This document shows positions 39,905-49,673 of a stretch of DNA of 64,000 nt, piece after piece. The notes below the pieces were generated by a model. It was not told the origin of the DNA, searched no databases, and saw only the letters and a program-made list of their open reading frames with translations. The stretch comes from UPXZ01 sp049840795 (lineage in GTDB: Bacteria > Bacteroidota > Bacteroidia > Bacteroidales > Paludibacteraceae). A program made the translations under genes and the position numbers. Position 1 is the first letter of the stretch. Each line of letters starts with the position of its first letter. The stretch is taken from assembly GCA_049840795.1 (NCBI GenBank), contig JASGJK010000031.1, positions 127,410-191,409 of the forward strand, written 5' to 3'.

Positions 39905-42900
39905 TTATAATTTTATATCTAAAGTTGAAATTTTATCAGTTGATACCGTCGGCGTTTTTACGCGCAAAACGCCCTGTTGAGTTTGATTATCGTAAAACCA
40001 TCCGTTTTTTATCTTTTCAAATTCGGCTTTTGATTTTACTTTTTTGAGTTTTATTTTGTTGAAAATAATTTCTTTGGGCAAAGCATCAGTTTTAATGTCA
40101 GCTAAATAAGTGCGGTTTTTTAATCTGTCTTTAAAATCTCCTTCAGCTGCGTTTATTACTAATTTGATGGTTTCATTTCCTGCCGCATACACTTCAAATT
40201 TGGTGAAAGCGAAAAAACCTTGACGATGTTCGCGAGTTACGCCGTCATCTTCATACATTTTATAAGAAGAATTTCCGTTAGGATAAATTTTGAGTGTCAG
40301 TGTGTCGGTCGGTCGTTCCCAATCATACATCATCGGTTGGTACATTGGCAGTATAGCACCAGCACGAACAAACAGTGGCAATTTTTCAAGTGGTGCAGGG
40401 TAGTTCATCAATGTGGTTTTACCATTATATGCTGTTCCATCCCAAAAGTCAAACCATTTGCCTTCGGGAAGATAAATACTGTCTCTTTTGTTTTCCGATT
40501 TATAGACAGGCGCTACCAACAAATCTTTTCCTAATAAAAATTGATATTTGGTGGCATCCCCATAGGTGGTTGTGTCGGTTGGATATTCGAGTACCAAACC
40601 ACGCACCGCAGGCACACCGGAAGTGTGAGCTTCGTTACAAAGGGTGTACATATACGGTGTAAGTTCTTGTTTCAATTGAAGATACTTTCTGTTTATAGAT
40701 GTAAATGAATCATTTTGTAACCACGGTTGGCGGTCTTTTTTAGCCCAACCGGATATAGTCATCAAAGCGGGGGTAAAACATTTCCATTGCAAATCGCGTA
40801 CATAGGTAGAATCGCTACCTCCAAAAATACCGTCAATATCGCCGGTGGCGCAATTTTGTGCTGATAATCCTGAACCGATGATGGTAGGAATATGCCAGCG
40901 TATATAATCCCAATTGCCGGATTGGTCGCCTGTCCACATTACGGAATAGCGGTGCGAACCTGTCCACCCACAAACGGACCAAACGAAACCGCGTCCGTCA
41001 GAATTTTTTTCAATGCCTTCGTAAGCTTGTTTCATTCCGTCTAAAGCAAATTTGAAGCCGGGACCTACCCAAGCCACATCTAATTTCGCGAGACGCGTAC
41101 CGTATTCACCTACTTCCTTAGCCATTTTAGCTACACCATTTTCAGTCCATAGCCCGGTGTAAAACCCTCGTTTTTTGAGTTCGGAAACAACAAATCCTAA
41201 GTCGGTATAACCACAACCGTATCCATCGTTAGGAAGTATCCATCCGCGAGGGATATTTTTTTCTACATATTTTTCTGCAATCAGATTTATCACACTTGGT
41301 GTTAAGCCATCGAACCCGGTTGTGGTAGAACCAATCGTATTCCCTGCTTTTGCTCCGCGGTTGTAACAGTTAGCATCGCCCATACTGAGTGCCCAGCGAG
41401 GCATTAAAAAAGGTTTCCCCGTTAAGTCGGTATAGTCGCCTAAAGTTTCTTTTAATGAGTTACCCACAAAGTAGTAACAGTCGAAACGGCTTTCGGCATG
41501 CGCTAATTTCACGGTATCGGTAAATGTGTATTTTCCTGTTGCATACGTGTTTCTAATCGCGCCATAACCATTGTTGCTCATATAGAAGGTTGCTGGATTT
41601 GGATTGCCGCCATCTTCCCAGTTATAATCAATGGTCATTTTGATGGTTTTTCCTCGATGTGAAAAACGACCGTTTTGCATTCCACCGCCAAAAAAATGTT
41701 CGTTTTTTCCTTGTTGCAAATACTGAACGGTTTGGCTTCCGTAAGTAATGCCCTGAACTTCTTTCCAAATTAAGGTTGCATTGTCGGCTTTATATAATTC
41801 AAAATGTAGAGGTTTTTTATAACTCCGTATCGCCATTTCAGGTGTTTTGATTAAATAATAGTCACCTTTATCCGTAAAATCAGACTGCACGGGCTGGCTT
41901 GGTGTATTGACGATGATGTCGTTGCCGGCAGGATTGGTAAACTCTCCATCGTAAGCCATTAGCAATCGAAACATATCGTTGCGCAAAACTTGAATTTTAA
42001 ATTGGGCATTATTACATAAAATGCTGTATTCGTTTTTGTTTTTTAGGGAAAAATTTAAAACGTTTCCCACGGCACAAGCTTTGGAGTATAATTCCATATT
42101 CAGCGTGTCGTTTGAGCGACGTAAATCGTTTTTAGCATCGGTATAAAAAGAGATTTTATGTACTCCGATGTCGGTAAGGTCAAGATTTGGAAAAGTAACT
42201 TTGACCGTATCGATAATACCTATCGGCTTGCGTGTTGATGCCGGTATTGTGACTTTCATCAAGGGGCGTTTATCTATTTGCAAATAACAGTCCACGTTTG
42301 AGGTTAATGACTTGGAGCTTAAATTTACAAATCGAAAGACAAAAGCATCATTTTTCTTAAATTCGTTTCCTTCGGTTTGGTGAGATACGAGATCGAGCGC
42401 TTGTACATCTGTATCAAAAGCTTCTGACAACTGAATATCGTCCACCATCCAATACCACTGATACATGCCCCGCCACCAGAAACGGATGTAAACGGTTTTT
42501 TGCTGTGCTGCCACGCTGGTAATATTTAATTCCACATTCATCGGATTCGGACAGTCTGCGGTTGGCTCAATGCCGTTGCGTACCTCGTATTCTTTCCAAT
42601 CTTTACCATTATTGCTTACGGCAACAATAAGCCCTGATACCAAACCGGATTGTTCCCATTCACCCCAAAAAAAGTTTTGTTGAAATTTCAATACGACCGA
42701 TTTTTTAGTAGAACAATCAATAGCTTCGGTTTGTATGTATCCATTCGGCTCTATGTGTTGTTTTTTCCATTTGTTGATGTTTTTTCCTACCCTAACTCCC
42801 GGTGCAAATTGTAAATGATAGCCTCGACTTACGGAAGCGATTGGAGGTGCTTGGTAGTTTCTGCCCGGAGAACCGGGGTAGGGTTGATCTGTTACCATCC

Positions 42901-43057
42901 ATAAAATATTACTGTCGTTCAAAGCTACGTTTTTCCAGTTGGCAGGTACGGTTCCTTTGTCAAAAGTCTCTTTCCAAAAGATCTTATTTTGTGGTAATTG
43001 AGCATTTAAAGTTGTTGCTAAAAAGATGGTTAGCAGAAAGATATTTAGTCTTTTCAT
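39905..43057 (-). CDS. GH31 alpha-glycosidase, exported, possibly alpha-N-acetylgalactosaminidase
   Basis: The start at 43057 gives a signal peptide (MKRLNIFLLTIFLATTLNAQ). About 350 residues of beta structure follow, including a MAM/lectin-like stretch (FWWRGMYQWYWMVDDIQLSE). Then comes a GH31 core with RGWILPNDGYGCGY, the nucleophile Asp in KLDVAWVGPG (about 660) and the acid/base Asp in WTGDQSGNWDYIRW (about 709). The C-terminal sheet has a DUF5110-like end. The total is 1050 residues. The replacement of the usual alpha-glucosidase W-x-D-M-N-E nucleophile motif by LDVAWVG, and the neighbouring GH109 and NahK-like genes, point to a GalNAc-active GH31 subgroup. This specificity is an inference. 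Confidence 0.85.
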   Translation of the reverse strand: MKRLNIFLLTIFLATTLNAQLPQNKIFWKETFDKGTVPANWKNVALNDSNILWMVTDQPYPGSPGRNYQAPPIASVSRGYHLQFAPGVRVGKNINKWKKQHIEPNGYIQTEAIDCSTKKSVVLKFQQNFFWGEWEQSGLVSGLIVAVSNNGKDWKEYEVRNGIEPTADCPNPMNVELNITSVAAQQKTVYIRFWWRGMYQWYWMVDDIQLSEAFDTDVQALDLVSHQTEGNEFKKNDAFVFRFVNLSSKSLTSNVDCYLQIDKRPLMKVTIPASTRKPIGIIDTVKVTFPNLDLTDIGVHKISFYTDAKNDLRRSNDTLNMELYSKACAVGNVLNFSLKNKNEYSILCNNAQFKIQVLRNDMFRLLMAYDGEFTNPAGNDIIVNTPSQPVQSDFTDKGDYYLIKTPEMAIRSYKKPLHFELYKADNATLIWKEVQGITYGSQTVQYLQQGKNEHFFGGGMQNGRFSHRGKTIKMTIDYNWEDGGNPNPATFYMSNNGYGAIRNTYATGKYTFTDTVKLAHAESRFDCYYFVGNSLKETLGDYTDLTGKPFLMPRWALSMGDANCYNRGAKAGNTIGSTTTGFDGLTPSVINLIAEKYVEKNIPRGWILPNDGYGCGYTDLGFVVSELKKRGFYTGLWTENGVAKMAKEVGEYGTRLAKLDVAWVGPGFKFALDGMKQAYEGIEKNSDGRGFVWSVCGWTGSHRYSVMWTGDQSGNWDYIRWHIPTIIGSGLSAQNCATGDIDGIFGGSDSTYVRDLQWKCFTPALMTISGWAKKDRQPWLQNDSFTSINRKYLQLKQELTPYMYTLCNEAHTSGVPAVRGLVLEYPTDTTTYGDATKYQFLLGKDLLVAPVYKSENKRDSIYLPEGKWFDFWDGTAYNGKTTLMNYPAPLEKLPLFVRAGAILPMYQPMMYDWERPTDTLTLKIYPNGNSSYKMYEDDGVTREHRQGFFAFTKFEVYAAGNETIKLVINAAEGDFKDRLKNRTYLADIKTDALPKEIIFNKIKLKKVKSKAEFEKIKNGWFYDNQTQQGVLRVKTPTVSTDKISTLDIKL

Positions 43058-43421
43058 TAAAAAATATTTTGCCAAATGTGTTGAATTACTTGGTTGATTA
43101 ATTAGTTATATTGTGTTATGTTGTCTGAAATTTATATAGATTCTGATTTAAACCTATAAATGCTTTTATGTATTTAAAGTTTTATAAATCAATACTAAGT
43201 AGTAAGAATAAAAATAATGTCACATAACTTTATATGTTTTGCTCCGCAAAGTCCCTCTCTCAGGGAGAGGTTAAGAATACGAATATGACATTATATCTTT
43301 ACAATTACTTAAGTGCGAAATAACGTCTTAAAGAAGTCGATTTTTGTCGCGCGATTAATTTCGAAATGCACCTTTGCATTCTTCAACTATTTTTTGATCT
43401 GCATTTTTTTAAGATGTAAAC
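43058..43421. other. Intergenic gap between orphan SusD and the GH31 operon, with hairpin
   Basis: 364 bp without a gene. A GC-rich inverted repeat (CCTCTCTC...GGGAGAGG, about 43251-43270) resembles hairpins at 31.1 and 50.9 kb. A stray TAAGTAGTA (about 43193) equals the tip of the 197-bp MITE, but no body is present. A promoter for the GH31 operon is probably in this gap. Confidence 0.4.
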
Positions 43422-45074
43422 CTATTCCCATCCCGGATTTTGCTTCAAAATTCCGTTGGAGTTATCAATATCTTCTTGAGGAATAGGCCAGTAATAGTCT
43501 TTTTCAATGTCAAATACCCTTGTGTCTCCCACTGTAATGTGATGCGTACTTGTCCAGGTTACAGTGCCGGTATTAATGTTTACAATTCCAGGACGTACTC
43601 CGTAAACAGATCCATTCATGACGGTTTCGGCAATATTCCATCGTTTCATATCGTACCATCTCAATCCTTCAAAAGCGAATTCCACGCGCCGTTCATTTCT
43701 CACACGTTCGCGAAGATTTATTTGGTCTGTTTCCGGAATATCAGGCATATTCGATCTGTTTCGTACTTTATTGATAGCGGCAATTGCCAGCGGTAGATTT
43801 TTGTTTTGTTCGATGAGCGCTTCAGCATAAATAAGCAACACTTCGGCATATCTGAATACGATGAAACTCACACCGTCTATTTCCGATGAAGGATCACCGC
43901 TTGGTTCTTCTGATAACGGAGGACAGTATTTTCTCATACTATATCCGGTGCGTGATATGTTGGGACTCGAAGAGTTGTAGTACTCATCGGGGGTGCCTGA
44001 TTTTTGACCTAAACTATTGAATATACGATTATTCCATTGCGCGCCGGGGTATATGATAGATGCGTAAAAGCGTGGGTCTCTATTTTCATAAGGTTTGTCC
44101 GGATTATATGTGGGGTCATTGGCAACGGACAATCCGTTGGCTGTTTCGTAGGCATCAACAAGGCTTTGCGTAGGAGATAATGAGTTCCAACCACCTTCGG
44201 GCGAAGTGTAAAATGCAACAATCGTGGAAGAGTACATTGGAGGAACATAACAAACTTCTAAAATAACCTCCTTATCTCTTTCAGGATTTTTTTGATATTT
44301 TTCCCAAAATAAAGCTTCGTAAGCGTTGGGTATTTCAGTCGTATTTTTGAATAAATCATAGATGCCTAATTTAATAATGGCTTCTGCATCTTTCTCGGCG
44401 TTTTCATAGTCTTTAATATAAAGTTCTACTCTGGCTTTGAGGGCTAATGCGGCGCCTTTAGTCACACGTCCTTTCTCTTGTTTCAATGGAAGAATTTCAA
44501 TGATATCTTTCAGTTCGTTTAAGATATATGTTGCTACTTCAGTCTCCGTCTTTCTGGGATAGTTTAATTCATCACCATATTTCAAAACCTTATCACCAAC
44601 AATGGGAACTCCACCGAAGAACATCATTTTACGTGCGTAATTAAAAGCCCTTAAAAACCGAACCTCCGTTTTCATCACCTGCTTCTCCTGATTGTCCATA
44701 TTCACCTGATCAACATTTTGCAGAAAATAATTGGCGTTTTTGATACCTTCGTAAGTGAAATAAGAACGAAAAAGATCAACGTACCTGTATTTTTTTGAAG
44801 CATTAGCGGTGCCTAATGCTATGTAAGATGCACCCTGATTGGTAAATTGATTGTAAGCATTGTCCGTCGCGGCATCAATGAAAATAGTATTACCATCTTC
44901 AAAGAAACCACTCATAGATGTACTTTGATATACCGCAGTCAAATTTGCAATCACAGCATCGCGCGATACCATAAATGTATCCGAATCATACGAGTCAACG
45001 GTTTCTCTCTCTAAATTTATACAAGAAAGAAACAGCACGGATAATATGCTGTATGTTATTGTTTTAGTTCTCAT
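43422..45074 (-). CDS. SusD/RagB-family lipoprotein without adjacent SusC
   Basis: 550 residues. The lipoprotein signal ends SVLFLSC (Cys about 18). SusD features are present: VRFLRAFNYARKMMFFGGVPI, GAALALKARVELYIKDYENAE, FIVFRYAEVLLIYAEALI and RNERRVEFAFEGLRWYDMKRW, ending IPQEDIDNSNGILKQNPGW. It would bind glycan at the cell surface. Normally the susC gene lies directly upstream. Here upstream sequence is a 350-bp gap, a terminator and prs, so the partner is missing from this locus. It starts the minus-strand glycan locus and is separated from GH31 by 364 bp. Confidence 0.9.
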   Translation of the reverse strand: MRTKTITYSILSVLFLSCINLERETVDSYDSDTFMVSRDAVIANLTAVYQSTSMSGFFEDGNTIFIDAATDNAYNQFTNQGASYIALGTANASKKYRYVDLFRSYFTYEGIKNANYFLQNVDQVNMDNQEKQVMKTEVRFLRAFNYARKMMFFGGVPIVGDKVLKYGDELNYPRKTETEVATYILNELKDIIEILPLKQEKGRVTKGAALALKARVELYIKDYENAEKDAEAIIKLGIYDLFKNTTEIPNAYEALFWEKYQKNPERDKEVILEVCYVPPMYSSTIVAFYTSPEGGWNSLSPTQSLVDAYETANGLSVANDPTYNPDKPYENRDPRFYASIIYPGAQWNNRIFNSLGQKSGTPDEYYNSSSPNISRTGYSMRKYCPPLSEEPSGDPSSEIDGVSFIVFRYAEVLLIYAEALIEQNKNLPLAIAAINKVRNRSNMPDIPETDQINLRERVRNERRVEFAFEGLRWYDMKRWNIAETVMNGSVYGVRPGIVNINTGTVTWTSTHHITVGDTRVFDIEKDYYWPIPQEDIDNSNGILKQNPGWE

Positions 45075-45105
45075 TTTATCGCTAAAGAAATAGTTTAATT
45101 TGCTC

Positions 45106-45113
45106 CAAAATTA
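45106..45113 (-). promoter_or_regulatory. Candidate -7 box (TAATTTTG) of the orphan susD
   Basis: On the minus strand TAATTTTG fits TAnnTTTG and lies 31 bp before the start codon. No convincing -33 element was seen at the expected distance. Confidence 0.35.
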
Positions 45114-45479
45114 CTACTCTTTTTGTGATTTGTCGGTATAATTATGTAATTAAAATGCTGAAAATAAGGCTTTCGAGAGTAAATATTTGATATTTTTAAC
45201 TTATGATTGATATTAACTCCTTAAATAGTCTTCCGCTTATTTTATAATAGATAAACATCTCAGAGCGTTAAAATTTAGGCATGATGAGTTTATTATTAAA
45301 GATAATTATGAGAATATACTCCTCGAATAAATATGGAGTTATTATTCAGTTGATTATGTACTTTGGTTTTTGCGTGCGGAAAAGAGGCACTATAAATGCA
45401 GTTTTTATGGCGGATTGATATTGCTTGAGCTCAATCAACTTGCGCGATATTGTAAATAATTTGTTCACAGGATCGAAAT

Positions 45480-45530
45480 AAAAAAATCGTCCCGGAAACA
45501 ATTATTAGTCCCGGAACGATTCGTTTTTTT
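45480..45530. terminator. Bidirectional intrinsic terminator
   Basis: The stem ATCGTCCCGG / CCGGAACGAT (10 bp, one wobble) is flanked by a T7 tract on the right and an A7 tract on the left, so it can end transcription in both directions. On the minus strand it serves prs. The inverted-repeat element at 45572-45665 now separates it from prs. Confidence 0.75.
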
Positions 45531-45571
45531 GAGACCGTTGCTTCTTTGCTATTTTGGTCTTATTCTTTTAA

Positions 45572-45665
45572 ATGATTATCCGCAAAGCGACATAGTATAT
45601 TTCTTCAGTTGCCACGCCTTTTAAGGGGTGGCAATTAATTTTTAGGTCGTTTTACGGATAATCAT
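45572..45665. mobile_element. 94-bp MITE with ends of the IS1595-like element
   Basis: Arms at 45572-45591 and 45646-45665 pair as a 20-bp inverted repeat with three mismatches. The left arm (ATGATTATCCGCAAAGCGAC) is identical to the IS end at 63595. The middle forms a hairpin (TTGCCACGCC / GGGGTGGCAA). It carries no gene and ends 6 bp from the prs stop codon. Confidence 0.7.
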
Positions 45666-45671
45666 CTTCTT

Positions 45672-46616
45672 TTATAATAAATACTGTTCGCTTATTGATT
45701 TGTGTTGCTGAACTCTTGAGATGGTTTCGGCAAATAAATCGGCGATGGATAAAATTTTAACTTTTGAACATTTGCCACAATCAAAAGGAATGGAATCAGT
45801 AAATGCAATTTCTGTCAATGCTGAGTTGATTACATTTTCAATGGCTTTCCCTGACATAACTCCGTGTGTAACTAATGCTCTTACACTTTTGGCACCGTTT
45901 TCTATCATCAGATTAGCGGCTTTGCATAGTGTGCCGGCTGTATCCACCATATCATCAACTATAATAACATTCTTACCCTTAACATCACCAATGATTCTCA
46001 TTTCACTCACTTCATTCGCTTTTTCGCGGGTTTTGTGGCAAAGCACCATCGGCACATCCAAGTGTTTGGAGTAGGAGTTTGCACGTTTTGAACCTCCGAC
46101 GTCAGGTGATGCTATAACCAGATCTTCAAGGTTAAGCGCCTTAATATAAGGTATAAAAATGGTGGATGCATATAAATGATCCACCGGGACATCGAAGAAA
46201 CCTTGAATTTGATCAGCGTGTAGGTCCATCGTTATCACACGATTTACACCGGCTACGGTTAACATATCGGCGATGAGTTTTGCGCCGATGGAAACACGTG
46301 GCTTGTCTTTTCTATCCTGACGAGCCCATCCAAAATAAGGAATGACTGCAATGACTTTGTATGCTGAAGCTCTTTTAGCTGCATCTATCATTAGAAGCAG
46401 TTCCATTAAATTATCAGCGTTGGGAAAGGTCGACTGAACAAGATAAATATATTGTCCGCGGATAGATTCTTCGTAAGAAACAGCAAATTCTCCATCGGAA
46501 AAATGCTGTATTTTCATATTGCCTAACGGGCATCTTAAACTGTTACAAATCCTTTCAGCTAAATAACGGCTGCTTGAGCCTGAAAATACTTTAAAATCGG
46601 AGGTAGTGGCTGTCAT
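45672..46616 (-). CDS. prs: Ribose-phosphate pyrophosphokinase (PRPP synthase)
   Basis: 314 residues, full length. It has FSDGEFAVSYEESIRG near the N-terminus, FGWARQDRKDKPRVSIGAK, and the binding block VITMDLHADQIQGFFDVPVD. The PRPP loop follows (VIIVDDMVDTAGTL, about residues 220-234). The enzyme makes PRPP from ribose 5-phosphate and ATP for purine, pyrimidine, NAD and His/Trp synthesis in the cytoplasm. It is monocistronic and divergent from the glucanotransferase gene. A possible -7 box (TAATTTTG) lies at 46655-46662, 38 bp before the start. Confidence 0.97.
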   Translation of the reverse strand: MTATTSDFKVFSGSSSRYLAERICNSLRCPLGNMKIQHFSDGEFAVSYEESIRGQYIYLVQSTFPNADNLMELLLMIDAAKRASAYKVIAVIPYFGWARQDRKDKPRVSIGAKLIADMLTVAGVNRVITMDLHADQIQGFFDVPVDHLYASTIFIPYIKALNLEDLVIASPDVGGSKRANSYSKHLDVPMVLCHKTREKANEVSEMRIIGDVKGKNVIIVDDMVDTAGTLCKAANLMIENGAKSVRALVTHGVMSGKAIENVINSALTEIAFTDSIPFDCGKCSKVKILSIADLFAETISRVQQHKSISEQYLL

Positions 46617-46654
46617 ATTTAATGTTTTTTAGGCATTAGTTCTTAAAAACGCTG

Positions 46655-46662
46655 CAAAATTA
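46655..46662 (-). promoter_or_regulatory. Candidate -7 box (TAATTTTG) of prs
   Basis: Fits TAnnTTTG on the minus strand, 38 bp before the prs start. The -33 element is not clear. Confidence 0.4.
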
Positions 46663-46803
46663 CTCAATTTATAACTGAAAAAAAAGAATGTGTAACTATT
46701 TTGAAAAAAAATTATTTCTTCCCTTTAATAGCTATTTCAAACGTTTGAAATGTATTTTATTGATTTTTTTATACAGCCGATCATCATAAAAATAATTTTA
46801 AAT

Positions 46804-46811
46804 TACTTTTG
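46804..46811 (+). promoter_or_regulatory. Candidate -7 box (TACTTTTG) of the 4-alpha-glucanotransferase gene
   Basis: Fits TAnnTTTG and lies 80 bp before the start codon, leaving an untranslated leader of about 70 bases. No clear -33 element. Confidence 0.35.
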
Positions 46812-46891
46812 TTTATTGAACTGTTACAATATGATTTTACAGTTATTTTAATATTTTAAATAGTCGTTTTTTTGAAAACAACAGCATACGT

Positions 46892-49581
46892 ATGAAGATT
46901 CACTTTAAGGTTCCGTATTTCACCCGGTGGGGTCAGCGATTAATGGTTACCGGAAATGTTCCCGAATTAGGAAACGGGGACTTTTCAAAAGCTCTGTTTT
47001 TGCATTTTCAGGGACACGAAGATTGGACTGCCGACGTGGATATTCAATTCCCTCAAAATAACGAAATCAGGTATAAGTATGTTCTTTTTAACGAATATAC
47101 AGGCGTTTATTTGGAAGAATGGGGGGATAATCGAATATTAAAAATGCTCGATACAGATTTGGAACACCTTTTTTGTTTTGATACGTGGAATTCCTCCGGA
47201 AGCGTAGAGAATGCTTTTCTCACAGCTCCCTTTCAGAAAGTGCTTTTAAAAGAAAAAATAACATCTCCTACAAAAGGAGAATCTAAAAAGATAACACATA
47301 TTTTCAAGGTTAAAGCACCGCTTTTGCACGAGAGTCAAATGCTTTGCGCCGTAGGTAATTGTCCCGAATTAGGTGATTGGTCGGTCAACAATGCCATGTT
47401 GATGCAAAAAGAAGGTGATTTTTGGATCACCAAACTCGACTTGTCAAAAGTTAATTACGAGGTGAATTATAAATACGGTATTTTTGATGCGGCAAGTGGT
47501 CACTTTCTTTACTTTGAACAAGGTCCCGACCGTATAGCGCCGGTTATTCAGATGAAAAAAACGCTGATTGTGGTCGAAAACGGATTTGTACGGGTGGACA
47601 ATCGCTCGTGGCGCGGTGCAGGTGTAGGGCTTCCTGTATTCAGTATTCGTACTCGTCGTAGCTTTGGTGTTGGCGATTTTTACGATTTAAAGTTGCTCGT
47701 TGATTGGGCTGAAAAAGTAGGGCTTAAACTTATTCAGGTGCTCCCGTTGAACGATACAATCGGCACGCATACCGATGAAGATGTGCTTCCTTATGCCGCC
47801 ATATCGGCATTTGCGTTGAACCCGCTTTTTTTGAGTCTGCCCGCGATAGGGAAACTACCGGAAAATAACGAACTTCAGATTCAGTATATCCCCAAGCAAG
47901 CTGAACTGAACGCGCAGGATTTAGTGCCCTTTTTAGAAGTGATAAATTTCAAGCTGAAATATGCTCGAGCGCTTTACCAACATCAAAAAAAGGAATTCCT
48001 GAACAATAGTGACTTTCTCACTTTTTTTGAGAAAAATAGCCATTGGTTGATACCTTATGCGGCATATTGCGTATTGCGCGATATGAATCATACAAATGAT
48101 TATCGACAATGGAATGAATTTGCTACATTTGATAAAGTAAAAATCGCCGAATTTGTATCTCCTTCGCAGTCACACTATGATGATGTTGCCATAAATTATT
48201 TTATTCAATATCATTTGCATATCCAACTGTCTGAAGCTGCTGCTTATGCGCACGAACACGGCGTAGTGCTCAAAGGCGATATTCCGATAGGTGTAAATAA
48301 AAACAGTGTGGATACGTGGATTGCACCCGAGCTGTTTCAAATGGATATGAATGCCGGCGCACCGCCCGATATGTTTGCCATCAAAGGTCAAAATTGGGAG
48401 CTTCCTACCTACAATTGGACTGCAATGCAAGGTACCGGTTTCGACTGGTGGAAGAAACGCTTTTCACAAATGTCCAATTATTTTGATACTTTCCGAATTG
48501 ATCATATTTTAGGATTTTTTCGAATATGGGAAATACCAGAAGATCAAATAGAGGGAATTATGGGACATTTGACCCCGTCTGTTCCTATTCACATTAATGA
48601 GTTTGTCGAAAAAGGGGTGTGGTTCGATTATAATAGATTTTGTAAACCGTATATCACAGATCATATTCTTTGGATATTGTTTCAGGAACAAGCCAACTGG
48701 GTAAAATCCAATTGTTTGCAAATAGAAGATGGTTGGGTTTTGCGTCTGAAACCTGAATATAACAGTCAGGGATATGTAGAGCAACTTTACAATGAAGGTA
48801 AGATTACCGAGAAGATGAAGTGGGGACTGTTTGACTTGATTTCCAATGTGTTGTTTTTTGAAAAGGAAGACTCCAACGGAACACAATACTATCCCCGATA
48901 TGGGATGCACTTCTTGAGTACCTATTCTGATTTGGATGATTACACCAAACAAAAATTAGACGAACTTTACATCGATTATTTTTATCATCGTCAAGATGCT
49001 AATTGGTACAATTCCGGTATGGAGAAACTTCCGGCATTGAAACGTTCTACCAATATGCTTATTTGCGGTGAAGATCTTGGGATGATGACTCCTTGCGTCA
49101 CTGCGGTGATGAAAGAACTTGGGATATTAAGTCTGGAGGTGCAGCGTGCTCCGAAATCCAATAAAATAGATTTTTTCATCCGGCTGATGCCCCTTATTTA
49201 TCGGTGGTCACACCTTCTACTCACGATATGAGTACCATTCGTGGTTGGTGGGAAGAAGACAGAGGTGTAACGCAACGTTTTTATAATGCGCAGCTTGGGC
49301 ATTGGGGCGAAGCACCGTATTTTTGCGAGTGGTGGATATGTCGCGATATTTTGCTGCAACATTTGTATTCGCCGGCGATGTGGGCGATTTTTCAAATACA
49401 GGATTTACTCGGAATCTCGGAAAAAGTACGTCGCGAGAATCCTCACGAAGAGCGGATAAACGTGCCGTCTAATTCGAAATTCAGTTGGCGTTACCGTATG
49501 CACATAAAAATAGAAGATTTGTTGGAAGAAGCCGAATTTAACGAAGAACTTCATAACTTTATCGTACAATCCGGCAGATAA
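46892..49581 (+). pseudogene. malQ: CBM20-GH77 4-alpha-glucanotransferase (amylomaltase), split by one-base indel near 49170
   Basis: Two starch-binding CBM20 domains come first (about 1-105: MVTGNVPELGNG, IRYKYVLFNEYTG; about 130-240: LCAVGNCPELGDWS, VNYKYGIFDAASG). The GH77 catalytic domain follows, with GLPVFSIRTRRSFGVGDF, VVLKGDIPIGVNKNSVDTW, FDTFRIDHILGFFRIWEIP (catalytic Asp) and LICGEDLGMM. The frame ends at 49231 after a garbled tail. The other frame carries HPADAPYLSVVTPSTHDMS to 49581. Adding one T to the T6 run gives DFFHPADAP and a protein of about 895 residues, normal for the family. The enzyme rearranges maltodextrins in glycogen or starch metabolism. Because it is a conserved housekeeping gene, a sequencing indel is more likely than true loss. 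Confidence 0.88.
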
Positions 49582-49624
49582 TTTTATCGGATCGTAAAAC
49601 AATGTTTGTAGTATTATGGGTTAT

Positions 49625-49656
49625 TTAGGGATAGTGGAGTCATTCACTATCCCTAA
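49625..49656. terminator. Bidirectional hairpin between convergent genes
   Basis: A perfect 12-bp stem (TTAGGGATAGTG / CACTATCCCTAA) over an 8-base loop. It stands between the stops of malQ (+) and the CDF gene (-) and could serve both. Confidence 0.65.
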
Positions 49657-49673
49657 GTTGTTTGGTAAGGCAA

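Noticed and set aside
43193..43203. Third copy of the 197-bp MITE
   Set aside because: Only the TAAGTAGTA tip matches; there is no body and no second end.
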